In this document: positions 17,625 through 26,244 of the stretch, piece after piece
How the letters are laid out: every line of letters begins with the position of its first letter
Numbering within the stretch: position 1 is the first letter of the stretch
Origin: Flavobacterium sp. NRK F7
GTDB lineage: Bacteria; Bacteroidota; Bacteroidia; Flavobacteriales; Flavobacteriaceae
DNA: 64,000 nucleotides
Assembly (NCBI RefSeq): GCF_024054195.1
Contig: NZ_JAMXLB010000001.1
Coordinates: 1,791,624 to 1,855,623, forward strand
Reading direction: 5' to 3'
The notes under the pieces: model-generated
Told to the model about the DNA's origin: nothing
What the model saw: the letters and a program-made list of their open reading frames with translations, nothing else
Database searches by the model: none
Position numbers and translations under genes: made by a program

Positions 17625-18080
17625 CTATTTTATAAAATTTATGGTTAGTGGATAGCGATAGTATTCTCCGTTTGCACTTTTAAAAGAAGCATAAATAATT
17701 AAAAAGAATTCACCTAACTTTAAAAAAAGTGCAATTATTACTGCTACGATGCCTAAAATTACCATTCCACTTATGTTTTCTGCTGTTATGATTTCTCTTA
17801 CGGTAACCTGTTGGTCACTAATTTCTAATCTTTCAATTATATTGATAAACCAATACAAGCAAGTAGGAATTGCAATTATTAAAGCTATTAAAGAGTATAA
17901 CAACATGCTTAATTGAAAATTTAAAGCTTGTTTTCCAGTATAATCTATAAAAGCGGATTTATCTTTTTTAGACGACCACAATAATAGAGGAAATAAATAA
18001 TTTCCAAATGGAATTAAATATTGACTCAAGGTACTTAGATGTATTAATGAACCTATGCTTTTTTCGTTTGAAGTTTCCAT
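17625..18080 (-). CDS. DUF4870 membrane protein
   Basis: 151 aa. Starts with SLIHLSTLSQYLIPFGNYLFPLLLWSSKKDKSAFIDYTGKQALNFQLSMLLYSLIALII, the DUF4870 signature (hydrophobic helices around a short KDKSxFID loop), then two or three more helices. Small membrane protein of unknown function, common beside PadR/PspC genes in flavobacteria. Upstream of it on the minus strand is a TATCTTTG -7 box, which probably drives the whole 18080-14706 run. Confidence 0.82.
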   Translation of the reverse strand: METSNEKSIGSLIHLSTLSQYLIPFGNYLFPLLLWSSKKDKSAFIDYTGKQALNFQLSMLLYSLIALIIAIPTCLYWFINIIERLEISDQQVTVREIITAENISGMVILGIVAVIIALFLKLGEFFLIIYASFKSANGEYYRYPLTINFIK

Positions 18081-18144
18081 AATTATTTGTTTTTAGATTT
18101 GATGATTTTTAAAAGAACTATCTTATAGCTATTAATTTCTTATA

Positions 18145-18152
18145 CAAAGATA
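18145..18152 (-). promoter_or_regulatory. -7 box of the DUF4870-PadR-PspC run
   Basis: TATCTTTG on the minus strand, 64 bases before the ATG at 18080. Confidence 0.45.
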
Positions 18153-18270
18153 AGTCTAAAAGCTAGTATTATGTTACGCATAGTACTTATATTTAACAAA
18201 AAATTAACATTTGATAAAAATAGTATGAATGCATAGTATTTTTTGTATTTTTACAAAAAATATACTAGTT

Positions 18271-18726
18271 ATGCGATTTACACCATCAAAATTAAATGCG
18301 TTTATGTTCTTTAAATTACCTTCCGCTTACTGGTCAGGGGTACGGGTAAAGAATATTAATCCAGAGACATGTTCTGTTACAGTAAAACACAGATGGTTTA
18401 ACCAAAACCCTTTTAATTCTATGTATTTTGCGGTTCAAGCTATGGCCGCTGAATTTACTACAGGGGCTTTAGTCATGTATCAAATTAAAGAGAGTGGAGC
18501 TAATATTTCCATGTTAGTGGCAAATAATAAAAGTAGTTTTACAAAAAAAGCAACTGGGAGAATAACATTTACTTGCGTGCAGGGAAATCAAATTAAAGAA
18601 ACCATTCAAAAAGCAATACATACTAAAGAAGGGCAGACCATTTGGTTGACTTCTATTGGTGTAAATGAAAAAGGAGAACAAGTTTCTGAAATGCAATTTG
18701 AATGGACTATTAAGACAAGAGGCTAA
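18271..18726 (+). CDS. DUF4442 (hotdog-fold) protein
   Basis: 151 aa from the ATG at 18271; an upstream in-frame ATG at 18229 precedes the probable promoter (TATTTTTTG). The text MRFTPSKLNAFMFFKLPSAYWSGVRVK and VTVKHRWFNQNPFNSMYFAVQAMAAEFTTGALVM matches DUF4442, a hotdog thioesterase-like family. Substrate is unknown. It is a single gene between the envelope cluster and an epimerase. Confidence 0.78.
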   Translation: MRFTPSKLNAFMFFKLPSAYWSGVRVKNINPETCSVTVKHRWFNQNPFNSMYFAVQAMAAEFTTGALVMYQIKESGANISMLVANNKSSFTKKATGRITFTCVQGNQIKETIQKAIHTKEGQTIWLTSIGVNEKGEQVSEMQFEWTIKTRG

Positions 18727-18780
18727 TTGGTACACATGTTAACATTCGTTAATTAAATAGTAACTCACTGAATTACTTTG

Positions 18781-18788
18781 TATTTTTG
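18781..18788 (+). promoter_or_regulatory. -7 box of the epimerase gene
   Basis: TATTTTTG, 17 bases before the ATG at 18805. No clear -33 element was found. Confidence 0.4.
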
Positions 18789-18804
18789 TTAAAAAAGAAA
18801 GTAT

Positions 18805-19710
18805 ATGAAAATCTTAATTACAGGTGCGACTGGTTTAGTGGGAAATGAGTTATCCAACTTATTACTTCAAAATGGAGTAACTGTACATTATTTGTCGACT
18901 TCTAAATCTAAATTAGTCTCTGAATCGAATTATAAAGGTTTTTATTGGAATCCAAATGCTGGTGAAATAGATAAGAATGCATTGGATGAAGTAGATGTCA
19001 TTGTACATTTAGCAGGTGCTTCTGTTTCACAAAGATGGACCACGTCCTATAAAGAAGAGATTATAAATAGTAGGGTTTTATCCACTCGATTATTATTTCA
19101 AACACTTTCTAAAAATCAAAATCAAATAAAGCATATTATTTCGGCATCGGCTATAGGTATTTATCCAAATAGTTATAACGCTGTATATAGTGAAGATACA
19201 CAAGCAGTTGACGATTCTTTTTTAGGAGAAGTTGTACAACAATGGGAAAAAGAAGTGGATCAATTTGAACGATTGGGAATTCTTGTTACAAAAGTGCGTA
19301 CTGGTATTGTACTAGCTGAAGATGGAGGTGCGTTACAAAAAATGATAAAACCTATAAAACTAGGTTTGGGTGCGGCTTTTGGAACTGGTAAACAATATCA
19401 ATCTTGGATACACAATCATGACTTAGCTTCTATATATTATTATATTATTCAGAATAAATTAGAAGGAGTTTATAATGCAGTATCTCCTTATCCAGTCACT
19501 AATGAAGGATTAACTAAAGCAATTGCTAAGACGTTAGGCGTACCTTATTTTATGCCAAATATTCCTAAATTTATACTGAGACTAGTATTGGGAGAAATGC
19601 ATCAAATCTTATTCGCCAGTCAAAATGTGAGTGCTAGAAAAATTTTGGAAAAGGGATTTCAATTTAAATACGCTTCATTGGATAAAGCCTTGCACGATTT
19701 ATTAAAATAA
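18805..19710 (+). CDS. TIGR01777-family NAD(P)-dependent epimerase
   Basis: 301 aa, Rossmann-type SDR. MKILITGATGLVGNELSNLLL gives the nucleotide-binding GxxGxxG, IVHLAGASVSQRWTTSYKEEIINSRV and ISASAIGIYPN are the TIGR01777 marks, and the C-terminal DUF1731-like segment is LRLVLGEMHQILFASQNVSARKILEKGFQF. E. coli YfcH/SulA-like relatives have no firm function. Likely cytoplasmic. A strong hairpin terminator follows. Confidence 0.87.
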   Translation: MKILITGATGLVGNELSNLLLQNGVTVHYLSTSKSKLVSESNYKGFYWNPNAGEIDKNALDEVDVIVHLAGASVSQRWTTSYKEEIINSRVLSTRLLFQTLSKNQNQIKHIISASAIGIYPNSYNAVYSEDTQAVDDSFLGEVVQQWEKEVDQFERLGILVTKVRTGIVLAEDGGALQKMIKPIKLGLGAAFGTGKQYQSWIHNHDLASIYYYIIQNKLEGVYNAVSPYPVTNEGLTKAIAKTLGVPYFMPNIPKFILRLVLGEMHQILFASQNVSARKILEKGFQFKYASLDKALHDLLK

Positions 19711-19741
19711 AAAAAGTCGTTATCTAGGTAACGACTTTTTT
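19711..19741. terminator. bidirectional terminator between epimerase and YceI
   Basis: GTCGTTA stem with its complement TAACGAC around TCTAGG, flanked by A-run and T-run on opposite sides; the two genes converge here. Confidence 0.75.
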
Positions 19742-19760
19742 ATAAAACAGTTCTACAATA

Positions 19761-20429
19761 TTATTTTGTAGCTTTTACTTTTACAGTTAATTCAATTTCG
19801 TCATTAACAAACTTATCTTTTAAATCATCAAAAACTGATTTTGAGGCATAATTAACGCCCCATTTGGTTCTGTCAATTTTAAAACTATCCGATATTAATG
19901 AAATTTCATTTTCTGAAATTGAAATTTTTGCTGGAAAATGTACTTCATTTTCAATACCTTTTATTGTTAATATTCCGTTAACCATATACTTATCTCCTTC
20001 TGGAGTAGTAGAGCTAATTTTAAAAGTGCTAGTTGGAAATTTAGAAGTATTGAAAAAGTGATCTTCAGATTCTTTTTCTCCTAATCCTTTTAAATGATTC
20101 TCTAAATCTGTTTTTCCATCTTTTTCAGTTATATCTGTAACCGTAATTGTGGTCATGTCAATAACAAACAAACCATCATTTATTTGACCATCAATTACTT
20201 CAAAGTTACCTTCTTTTAAAGTAATGGTACCTGTGTGTGTGCCACTAGGTTTAAATCCTTCCCAATCAATAATTGAAAAAGTAGTGTCGACGGAGTAACT
20301 ACCAGAATAATTTGTTTCAGTTACGGTCTCGTCAGTTGTGTTTTCAGTATTTTCAGTTGAAGCTTCTTTTTTGCAACTATTAAAAAATAAGAGTCCAATT
20401 AAAGCTAGACTTAAAATGCTTTTTTTCAT
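19761..20429 (-). CDS. YceI-family lipoprotein
   Basis: 222 aa. Lipobox at FFNSC after a short signal; an acidic, Thr/Asn-rich linker follows. From residue 44 a lipocalin-like YceI domain: SGSYSVDTTFSIIDWEGFKPSGTHTGTI, FEVIDGQINDG, MVNGILTIKGIENEVHFPAKI, SFKIDRTKWGV. YceI domains bind isoprenoid-type ligands (polyprenoids or quinones) in the periplasm. A second, more diverged YceI lipoprotein is encoded at 28138-28761. Confidence 0.88.
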   Translation of the reverse strand: MKKSILSLALIGLLFFNSCKKEASTENTENTTDETVTETNYSGSYSVDTTFSIIDWEGFKPSGTHTGTITLKEGNFEVIDGQINDGLFVIDMTTITVTDITEKDGKTDLENHLKGLGEKESEDHFFNTSKFPTSTFKISSTTPEGDKYMVNGILTIKGIENEVHFPAKISISENEISLISDSFKIDRTKWGVNYASKSVFDDLKDKFVNDEIELTVKVKATK

Positions 20430-20461
20430 AATAATTTACTATTTATTTTAATGAATGTGAC

Positions 20462-20469
20462 CAAATATA
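20462..20469 (-). promoter_or_regulatory. -7 box of YceI lipoprotein gene
   Basis: TATATTTG on the minus strand, 33 bases before the ATG at 20429. Confidence 0.45.
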
Positions 20470-20533
20470 GGTATAAATAAATTAAATTAAAAATGGCCGT
20501 TCACATAGAAACCAATCAGGTTGTTAATGACAA

Positions 20534-20566
20534 TTTGGCATTTTTGTTTTTTTGGCAGTAGATTTG
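20534..20566 (+). promoter_or_regulatory. promoter of grpE-dnaJ
   Basis: TTTG at 20534-20537 and TAGATTTG at 20559-20566, separated by 21 bases, near the Bacteroidota -33/-7 pattern. No CIRCE-type inverted repeat was seen. Confidence 0.5.
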
Positions 20567-20605
20567 CGTTAGAATGTTAATAAAATTTATCTAAATAAAA
20601 TACCT

Positions 20606-21151
20606 ATGAGTCAGGATAATACTGAAAATATTGAAAAGGAAAATATTGAAAAAGAGACCATTCAAGAGGAGAATGTTTCAGAAAATCAACCTGTTGCTTT
20701 AACAGTTGAAGAACAACTTCAAGAAGATTTAGCAAAAGAAAAGGATAAATTTTTGCGTTTATTTGCTGAATTTGAAAATTATAAAAAAAGAACCACGAAA
20801 GAACGTATTGATTTATTTAAAACAGCCAATCAAGAAGTATTGCAATCTATGTTGCCTGTTTTGGATGATTTTGATAGAGCCTGGGAACAAATATCTAAAT
20901 CGGAAGATGAAGCTTTAGTTACTGGGGTTGGTTTAATTCACGAAAAATTAAAATCAACTTTAATATCTAAGGGTTTAGAAGTGGTAGAAATTAAACTAGG
21001 TGATGATTTTAATGCTGATTTTGCCGAAGCAATTACTCAAATTCCTGCTCCTTCTGAGGATTTAAAAGGAAAAATTGTTGATGTTATAGAAAAAGGATAT
21101 AAATTGGGAGATAAAATTATTCGTTTTCCAAAAGTAGTGATAGGTAATTAA
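20606..21151 (+). CDS. grpE: nucleotide exchange factor GrpE
   Basis: 181 aa. An acidic N-terminal tail rich in Glu/Asn, a long coiled coil (LQEDLAKEKDKFLRLFAEFENYKKRTTKERIDLF), then the beta-sheet head with VLDDFDRAWEQ and the ending GYKLGDKIIRFPKVVIGN (the usual GYxxxxRxxRPAxVxVxx variant). It releases ADP from DnaK. dnaJ follows 60 bases later, but dnaK is not in this window. Confidence 0.96.
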   Translation: MSQDNTENIEKENIEKETIQEENVSENQPVALTVEEQLQEDLAKEKDKFLRLFAEFENYKKRTTKERIDLFKTANQEVLQSMLPVLDDFDRAWEQISKSEDEALVTGVGLIHEKLKSTLISKGLEVVEIKLGDDFNADFAEAITQIPAPSEDLKGKIVDVIEKGYKLGDKIIRFPKVVIGN

Positions 21152-21211
21152 TAATCTGATTTTATGAAATCCTTTTGTGAAAGGAATTGTAAATAGGAAT
21201 TTTTGAAGTTT

Positions 21212-22327
21212 ATGAAAAAAGATTTTTACGAGATATTAGGAATAAGTAAAGGTGCGTCTGCAGAAGAAATTAAAAAAGCTTACAGAAAAAAGGCAATTCA
21301 ATACCATCCTGATAAAAACCCAGGTGACAAAACTGCAGAAGAAAACTTTAAATTGGCTGCTGAAGCCTATGAGGTGTTAAGTGATCCTGACAAAAAAGCA
21401 CGTTACGATCAATACGGTCATGCTGCATTTGATGGTGCTGGTGGTTTTGGAGGAGGCCATATGAATATGGATGATATTTTTAGCCAGTTTGGAGATATTT
21501 TTGGAAGTGCTTTTGGAGGCGGTTTTGGTGGTGGCTTTAGTGGAGGCGGTCAAAGAAGAGTGAAAGGGAGTAATCTGAGAATTAAAGTAAAACTTACTTT
21601 AGAAGATATTGTTAATGGAGTTGAGAAAAAAGTAAAAGTTAAGCGTAAAGTTCAAGCAAAAGGGGTTACTTACAAAACGTGTTCGACATGTAATGGTAGC
21701 GGACAAATTATGCGGGTTGCTAATACTATATTAGGAAGAATGCAAACAGCATCTACATGTACTACATGTGGAGGTTCAGGTCAAATATTAGATTCTAAAC
21801 CTACTGGTGCTGATGCTTATGGTATGGTAATGGAAGACGATACAGTTTCAATCAAAATTCCAGCAGGAGTAGTTGACGGAATGCAATTAAAAGTTTCTAA
21901 TAAAGGAAATGAAGCTCCTGGAAGTAATAGTATTCCTGGTGATTTAATTGTAGCTATTGAAGAATTAGAACATGAGTTTTTGAAGCGTGAAGGTGAAAAT
22001 CTACATTATGATTTATACATTAGTTTTCCAGAGGCAGCTTTAGGGGTTTCTAAAGAAATTGAAGCTGTAGGTGGAAAAGTGAGAATTAAATTAGAAGAAG
22101 GAATTCAATCCGGTAAAATTCTTAGGTTAAAAGGAAAAGGAATACCAAGCTTAAATGGATATGGAAGTGGCGATTTATTAGTACATGTTAATGTTTGGAC
22201 TCCAAAATCATTAAATAAAGAACAAAAGTCCTTTTTTGAATCTTTATTAAGTGAAGATAATTTTAAACCATCACCAGAAAAATCAGACAAATCTTTTTTT
22301 GAAAAAGTAAAGGATATGTTTTCATAA
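21212..22327 (+). CDS. dnaJ: chaperone DnaJ with two zinc-finger repeats
   Basis: 371 aa from the ATG at 21212 (a TTG at 21203 is weaker). J domain with HPD at residues 32-34, a Gly/Phe region (about 75-115), then the zinc region and the C-terminal substrate-binding domains with GDLIVAIEELEHEFLKREGENLHYDLYIS. Only two CxxCxGxG motifs are seen (Cys157/160, CSTCNGSG; Cys183/186, CTTCGGSG) where E. coli DnaJ has four; I recall this short form from other flavobacteria. It delivers clients to DnaK and stimulates its ATPase. Confidence 0.95.
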   Translation: MKKDFYEILGISKGASAEEIKKAYRKKAIQYHPDKNPGDKTAEENFKLAAEAYEVLSDPDKKARYDQYGHAAFDGAGGFGGGHMNMDDIFSQFGDIFGSAFGGGFGGGFSGGGQRRVKGSNLRIKVKLTLEDIVNGVEKKVKVKRKVQAKGVTYKTCSTCNGSGQIMRVANTILGRMQTASTCTTCGGSGQILDSKPTGADAYGMVMEDDTVSIKIPAGVVDGMQLKVSNKGNEAPGSNSIPGDLIVAIEELEHEFLKREGENLHYDLYISFPEAALGVSKEIEAVGGKVRIKLEEGIQSGKILRLKGKGIPSLNGYGSGDLLVHVNVWTPKSLNKEQKSFFESLLSEDNFKPSPEKSDKSFFEKVKDMFS

Positions 22328-22350
22328 TTGAATAAAAATATATACATTTG

Positions 22351-22384
22351 AAATTCACTTCCTTAGGGAAAGTGAATTTTTCTT
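22351..22384 (+). terminator. dnaJ terminator 1
   Basis: Ten-base arms AAATTCACTT and complement around CCTTAGGGA, followed by a T-rich tract; 24 bases after the dnaJ stop. Confidence 0.7.
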
Positions 22385-22400
22385 TTTCATAGCAATTTTT

Positions 22401-22432
22401 CCCATCCTTCGTAAAAAAGGGATGGGTTTTTT
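22401..22432 (+). terminator. second hairpin after dnaJ
   Basis: CCCATCC with its complement GGATGGG and a run of six T residues. Possibly a backup terminator. Confidence 0.6.
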
Positions 22433-22482
22433 GTAACATTTCTAAAATTTCTATACTAACTATTGTTGTAAATAATGATATT

Positions 22483-22977
22483 ATGGAATATTTTGTAATG
22501 GCAGAAAGTTGTAATACGTACAATCTGATACACAATCATTCTGTACTCGGAGAAATGGACTACAAAGGATGGTTCAATAGTAATTATCCTTCTTTTTTTA
22601 TTAATGGCTCAGGTAACTTTATAATAAAAAAGCCTAGTATTTGGAAGTCTAACTTTTCCATTTATAATGGGAATCAAAAAATTCTCTCTTCCTTATTTCA
22701 ATGGAATGGTTCTGTGCTTTTAAAATTATTTAATCAAAGTAATGTCGAAGTTTTCAAACTAAAAAGAAAAAGTGTTTGGAAATCAAATTATGTCTTATTA
22801 AATGAAAAAGGAAATGAACTGCTTTTCATTTATTGCCAGTACCAATGGAAGATTTGGAAAACGAAGTATTATATCCAAGAAAATACTACTTTTACAAGTA
22901 ATAACAAAGAAATTCTATATCTTACCTTAATTCATTGTATCATTAACTTAAAAAATAGAGCAGCAGCAGTTGCTTAA
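22483..22977 (+). CDS. uncharacterised protein with internal WKSN repeat
   Basis: 164 aa (a second ATG at 22498 is possible). No family recognised. Two similar blocks, KKPSIWKSNFSIYNGNQK and KRKSVWKSNYVLLNEKGN, about 42 residues apart suggest an internal beta-hairpin duplication, somewhat like LURP-one/tubby-like barrels; this is tentative. No signal peptide, net basic, aromatic-rich. It lies 11 bases before the ABC exporter ATPase on the same strand, so it may be cotranscribed with it. Confidence 0.6.
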   Translation: MEYFVMAESCNTYNLIHNHSVLGEMDYKGWFNSNYPSFFINGSGNFIIKKPSIWKSNFSIYNGNQKILSSLFQWNGSVLLKLFNQSNVEVFKLKRKSVWKSNYVLLNEKGNELLFIYCQYQWKIWKTKYYIQENTTFTSNNKEILYLTLIHCIINLKNRAAAVA

Positions 22978-22988
22978 AATAAACCAAT

Positions 22989-23909
22989 ATGAATAATATA
23001 CTTGAAGTAAATAATGTAGTCAAAAAGTATGGAGATTACACAGCCTTAAATAATGTTTCTTTAGCTGTTCCTTCTGGCAGTATTTATGGTCTTTTAGGTC
23101 CAAATGGAGCAGGAAAAACAACCTTAATTAGAATCATTAATCAAATCACTATGCCCGATTCTGGTAAGGTATTGTTAGATGGTAAAGTATTAAATCCAAA
23201 TCATATACAATATATAGGTTATCTTCCTGAAGAAAGAGGCTTATACAAAACAATGAAAGTGGGAGAACAATGTCTTTATCTTGCACAATTAAAGGGGTTG
23301 TCTCATCAAGAAGCTAAAAAACAATTGCAATTTTGGTTCGAAAAATTTGGTATACAAGAATGGTGGAATAAAAAAATTCAAGAACTATCTAAAGGAATGG
23401 CTCAAAAAATTCAGTTTGTAGTTACAGTTTTGCACCAACCCAAATTGTTAATTTTAGACGAACCTTTCTCAGGTTTTGATCCTGTAAATGCCAATTTAAT
23501 TAAGGATGAAATAATTGAATTAAACAAAAAAGGCACCTCAATTATTTTTTCAACACATCGTATGGAAAGCGTGGAAGAAATGTGTAATCATATTGCTTTA
23601 ATTCATAAATCCAATAAGTTAATAGAAGGCAAATTAAACGATGTAAAACAACAATATAGAAGCAATACATTTCAAATTGGGATTTTAACGAACAATATTG
23701 AAGGACTCATGTATCAGTTAACACAAAAATTTGAAGTAGGACCAACGCATTTTAAATCCTTAAATGAGGACATTAAGCTAGAAATCAATGTAGGCAATCA
23801 TTCTTCCAATGAATTATTATCAATATTAACCAATTTTGGTCAAGTAACGCACTTTGTCGAAAAAATACCAAGTGTTAATGATATTTTTATTCAAACTGTT
23901 TCCCAATAA
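22989..23909 (+). CDS. ABC transporter ATP-binding protein (ABC-2 exporter)
   Basis: 306 aa. Walker A LGPNGAGKTTLIR, Q-loop region, signature LSKGMAQKIQ (a variant of LSGGQ), Walker B LLILDEPFSGFDP and the switch His in STHRMESVEE. The C-terminal 80 residues are the extra domain seen in NatA-like or sodium-extrusion ATPases. It powers the permease encoded 35 bases downstream. Confidence 0.93.
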   Translation: MNNILEVNNVVKKYGDYTALNNVSLAVPSGSIYGLLGPNGAGKTTLIRIINQITMPDSGKVLLDGKVLNPNHIQYIGYLPEERGLYKTMKVGEQCLYLAQLKGLSHQEAKKQLQFWFEKFGIQEWWNKKIQELSKGMAQKIQFVVTVLHQPKLLILDEPFSGFDPVNANLIKDEIIELNKKGTSIIFSTHRMESVEEMCNHIALIHKSNKLIEGKLNDVKQQYRSNTFQIGILTNNIEGLMYQLTQKFEVGPTHFKSLNEDIKLEINVGNHSSNELLSILTNFGQVTHFVEKIPSVNDIFIQTVSQ

Positions 23910-23944
23910 TTGACTTATTAAAGTTACCAAATACTATTTAAAAA

Positions 23945-25258
23945 ATGAACAAATTATTCTTAATTATAAAACGAGAATTTATTGCAAAAGTCAGAAATAA
24001 ATCCTTCATTGTAATGACTTTTTTAAGTCCAATGCTATTTGTTGGAATTGCAGCTTTAGTAGGATATTTATCTTCAATGAATAAAGATAAAGCTACAGAA
24101 ATTGCCATTCACGACGAAGGAGGATACATCAAATCTACTTTTAAAAGTAATAAAGACTATCATTATACGGATATTTCTGCCATGCCTTTTGATGTCGCTA
24201 AAGACTCAGCATCAAAAAACTATGAAGGGTTATTGTATATTCCAAAAGTAGATTCTATTCAATTGTTAAAAGATAAAGTAGAATATATATCTGAAAATAG
24301 TGCGAGCATTAATTTCATTGGTCAAGTGGAAGAAAAGGTAGACTCTGTTTTAACATCAGATCGATTGAAAAAATTAGGATTAGATGAACAAATGATTGTT
24401 GCTGCTAAAGTGAATTCTAATCTAAAATTATCCAAATTCTCTGGAGGTGAAAGCCTAAAAGGATTAAACGAAATTAAAATTGCTATTGGTGGTTTTATGG
24501 GCTATTTAATCATGATGTTTATTGTTATCTACGGGAATTTTGTAATGCGAAGTGTAATTGAAGAGAAGACCAATCGTATCATCGAAATCATCATTTCCTC
24601 AGTGAAACCGTTTCAATTGATGATGGGAAAAATTATTGGTAATTCTTTAGCGGGTGTGCTTCAGTTTTTAATCTGGATTATTGTTGGACTTTTATTAGCG
24701 TTTTTAGCTCAAACGTTTTTTGGTTTACAACTAAGTTCTACTGCATCGATGTCTCCAGAAATGATGCAAGCTGCAGAACAATCAGCTGGAATGCTAAAAC
24801 TACAATCTTACATTACAGAAATTGTAAATTTACCTTTAGGTCTTATGCTGTTTTGTTTTGTAATCTACTTCATTGGAGGTTATTTTTTATACAGTTCGTT
24901 ATACGCAGCTATTGGTGCAGCAGTAGATTCTGAAACAGATTCGCAACAATTTTTATTGCCTATTATCATGCCATTGATTTTAGGAGTTTATATTGGGTTT
25001 TTCACTGTAATTAATGATCCTCACGGAACGGTTGCTACTGTTTTTTCCATAATTCCACTTACATCTCCTATCGTAATGTTAATGCGAATTCCATTTTTAG
25101 AACCGCAACATTATTGGCAATTAATTCTTTCCATAGTACTTTTATTTGGAAGTTTTATCTTTGTAGTTTGGTTTGCAGCCAAAATCTATCGCGTTGGAAT
25201 TTTAATGTATGGTAAAAAACCAACTTGGAAAGAATTGTTTAAGTGGATGAAATATTAA
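23945..25258 (+). CDS. ABC-2 family permease (NatB-like)
   Basis: 437 aa. One N-terminal helix (SFIVMTFLSPMLFVGIAALVG), a periplasmic domain of about 130 residues, then about five helices in the C-terminal half, with the short ABC-2 motif NRIIEIIISSVKPFQLMMGKIIGNSLAGV. Partner of the preceding ATPase; the substrate is unknown (NatAB-type exporters move sodium or antibiotics). A mechanosensitive channel gene follows 44 bases later. Confidence 0.9.
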   Translation: MNKLFLIIKREFIAKVRNKSFIVMTFLSPMLFVGIAALVGYLSSMNKDKATEIAIHDEGGYIKSTFKSNKDYHYTDISAMPFDVAKDSASKNYEGLLYIPKVDSIQLLKDKVEYISENSASINFIGQVEEKVDSVLTSDRLKKLGLDEQMIVAAKVNSNLKLSKFSGGESLKGLNEIKIAIGGFMGYLIMMFIVIYGNFVMRSVIEEKTNRIIEIIISSVKPFQLMMGKIIGNSLAGVLQFLIWIIVGLLLAFLAQTFFGLQLSSTASMSPEMMQAAEQSAGMLKLQSYITEIVNLPLGLMLFCFVIYFIGGYFLYSSLYAAIGAAVDSETDSQQFLLPIIMPLILGVYIGFFTVINDPHGTVATVFSIIPLTSPIVMLMRIPFLEPQHYWQLILSIVLLFGSFIFVVWFAAKIYRVGILMYGKKPTWKELFKWMKY

Positions 25259-25302
25259 AAAAATACAAAACCTAAAATTTAATTGTAAATCAATTTCTTA
25301 CT

Positions 25303-26157
25303 ATGGAAACGGTATTAGATGAAACAAATGTTTTTGAAACATTTAGAAAAATTATCAATTTTAAATTAATTGATACTGATACTATTGATATTACAGTTGG
25401 AACATTTGCGTTACTTTTAATCGTACTCATTTTAACTAGTTTTTTGTTGAAATTAATCCGAATGGTGGTTACTCGTAAATTACCATTGGAAGATAAGAAT
25501 CGATTCATTAGTTTCTTTCAGTTCATCCGCTATATCGTTTTTATTTTCGCGGTCATTTTTGCTTTAGATGTCTCTGGAGTAAATATGAGCGTACTTTTAA
25601 CAGCCTCAGCGGCCTTATTGGTTGGTTTAGGTTTTGCTTTGCAACAATTATTTCAAGATATTATTTCTGGAGTATTGATAATTTTAGATCAATCCTTGCA
25701 TGTAGGTGATATTGTTGAGGTAGATGGTAAAGTTGGAAAAGTACTAGAAATTAAACTGAGAACAACTAGAGTAGTCACAAGAAACGATAGGGTAATGGTT
25801 ATTCCTAATCATAAATTTATGATGGATACTCTTTTTAATTGGACACAAAATAGTTTTACTAATAGAGAACAAGTAGATGTAGGTGTAGCTTACGGTAGCG
25901 ATGTGGAATTAGTTCGTAAACTATTGTTACAATGTGCTCAAAAAGCTGACAATGTTTTGAATGAACCCGAACCTTTAGTATTGTTTGAAGATTTTGCAGA
26001 CTCTTCCTTAAACTTTTCGTTGTATTTTTATGTGTCAGATGGCATGCAAAGTCCAAAAATTAAAAGCGATTTACGATTTAGTATTGATGCTATTTTTAGA
26101 CAAAATAATATTTCTATACCTTTTCCTCAAAGAGATGTACATATAATAAAGCAATAA
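25303..26157 (+). CDS. MscS-family mechanosensitive channel
   Basis: 284 aa. Two N-terminal membrane segments, then the pore helix region with GVNMSVLLTASAALLVGLGFALQQLFQDIISGVLIILDQSLHVGDIVEVDG, the diagnostic MscS TM3-beta segment, and the vestibule segment IKLRTTRVVTRNDRVMVIPNH. It opens under membrane tension to release solutes. Slightly longer than E. coli MscS (286 aa), so it is a standard short type. Confidence 0.93.
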   Translation: METVLDETNVFETFRKIINFKLIDTDTIDITVGTFALLLIVLILTSFLLKLIRMVVTRKLPLEDKNRFISFFQFIRYIVFIFAVIFALDVSGVNMSVLLTASAALLVGLGFALQQLFQDIISGVLIILDQSLHVGDIVEVDGKVGKVLEIKLRTTRVVTRNDRVMVIPNHKFMMDTLFNWTQNSFTNREQVDVGVAYGSDVELVRKLLLQCAQKADNVLNEPEPLVLFEDFADSSLNFSLYFYVSDGMQSPKIKSDLRFSIDAIFRQNNISIPFPQRDVHIIKQ

Positions 26158-26194
26158 CAGGATTTACATTCCTAGAAATGTATGTATTTTTCAT

Positions 26195-26202
26195 TAACTT
26201 TG
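26195..26202 (+). promoter_or_regulatory. -7 box of sigma-54-type regulator gene
   Basis: TAACTTTG, 43 bases before the ATG at 26245. Confidence 0.4.
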
Positions 26203-26244
26203 AAGCCAATAGAAGATAAATAAGTTACAAATTAGAACCACAAT

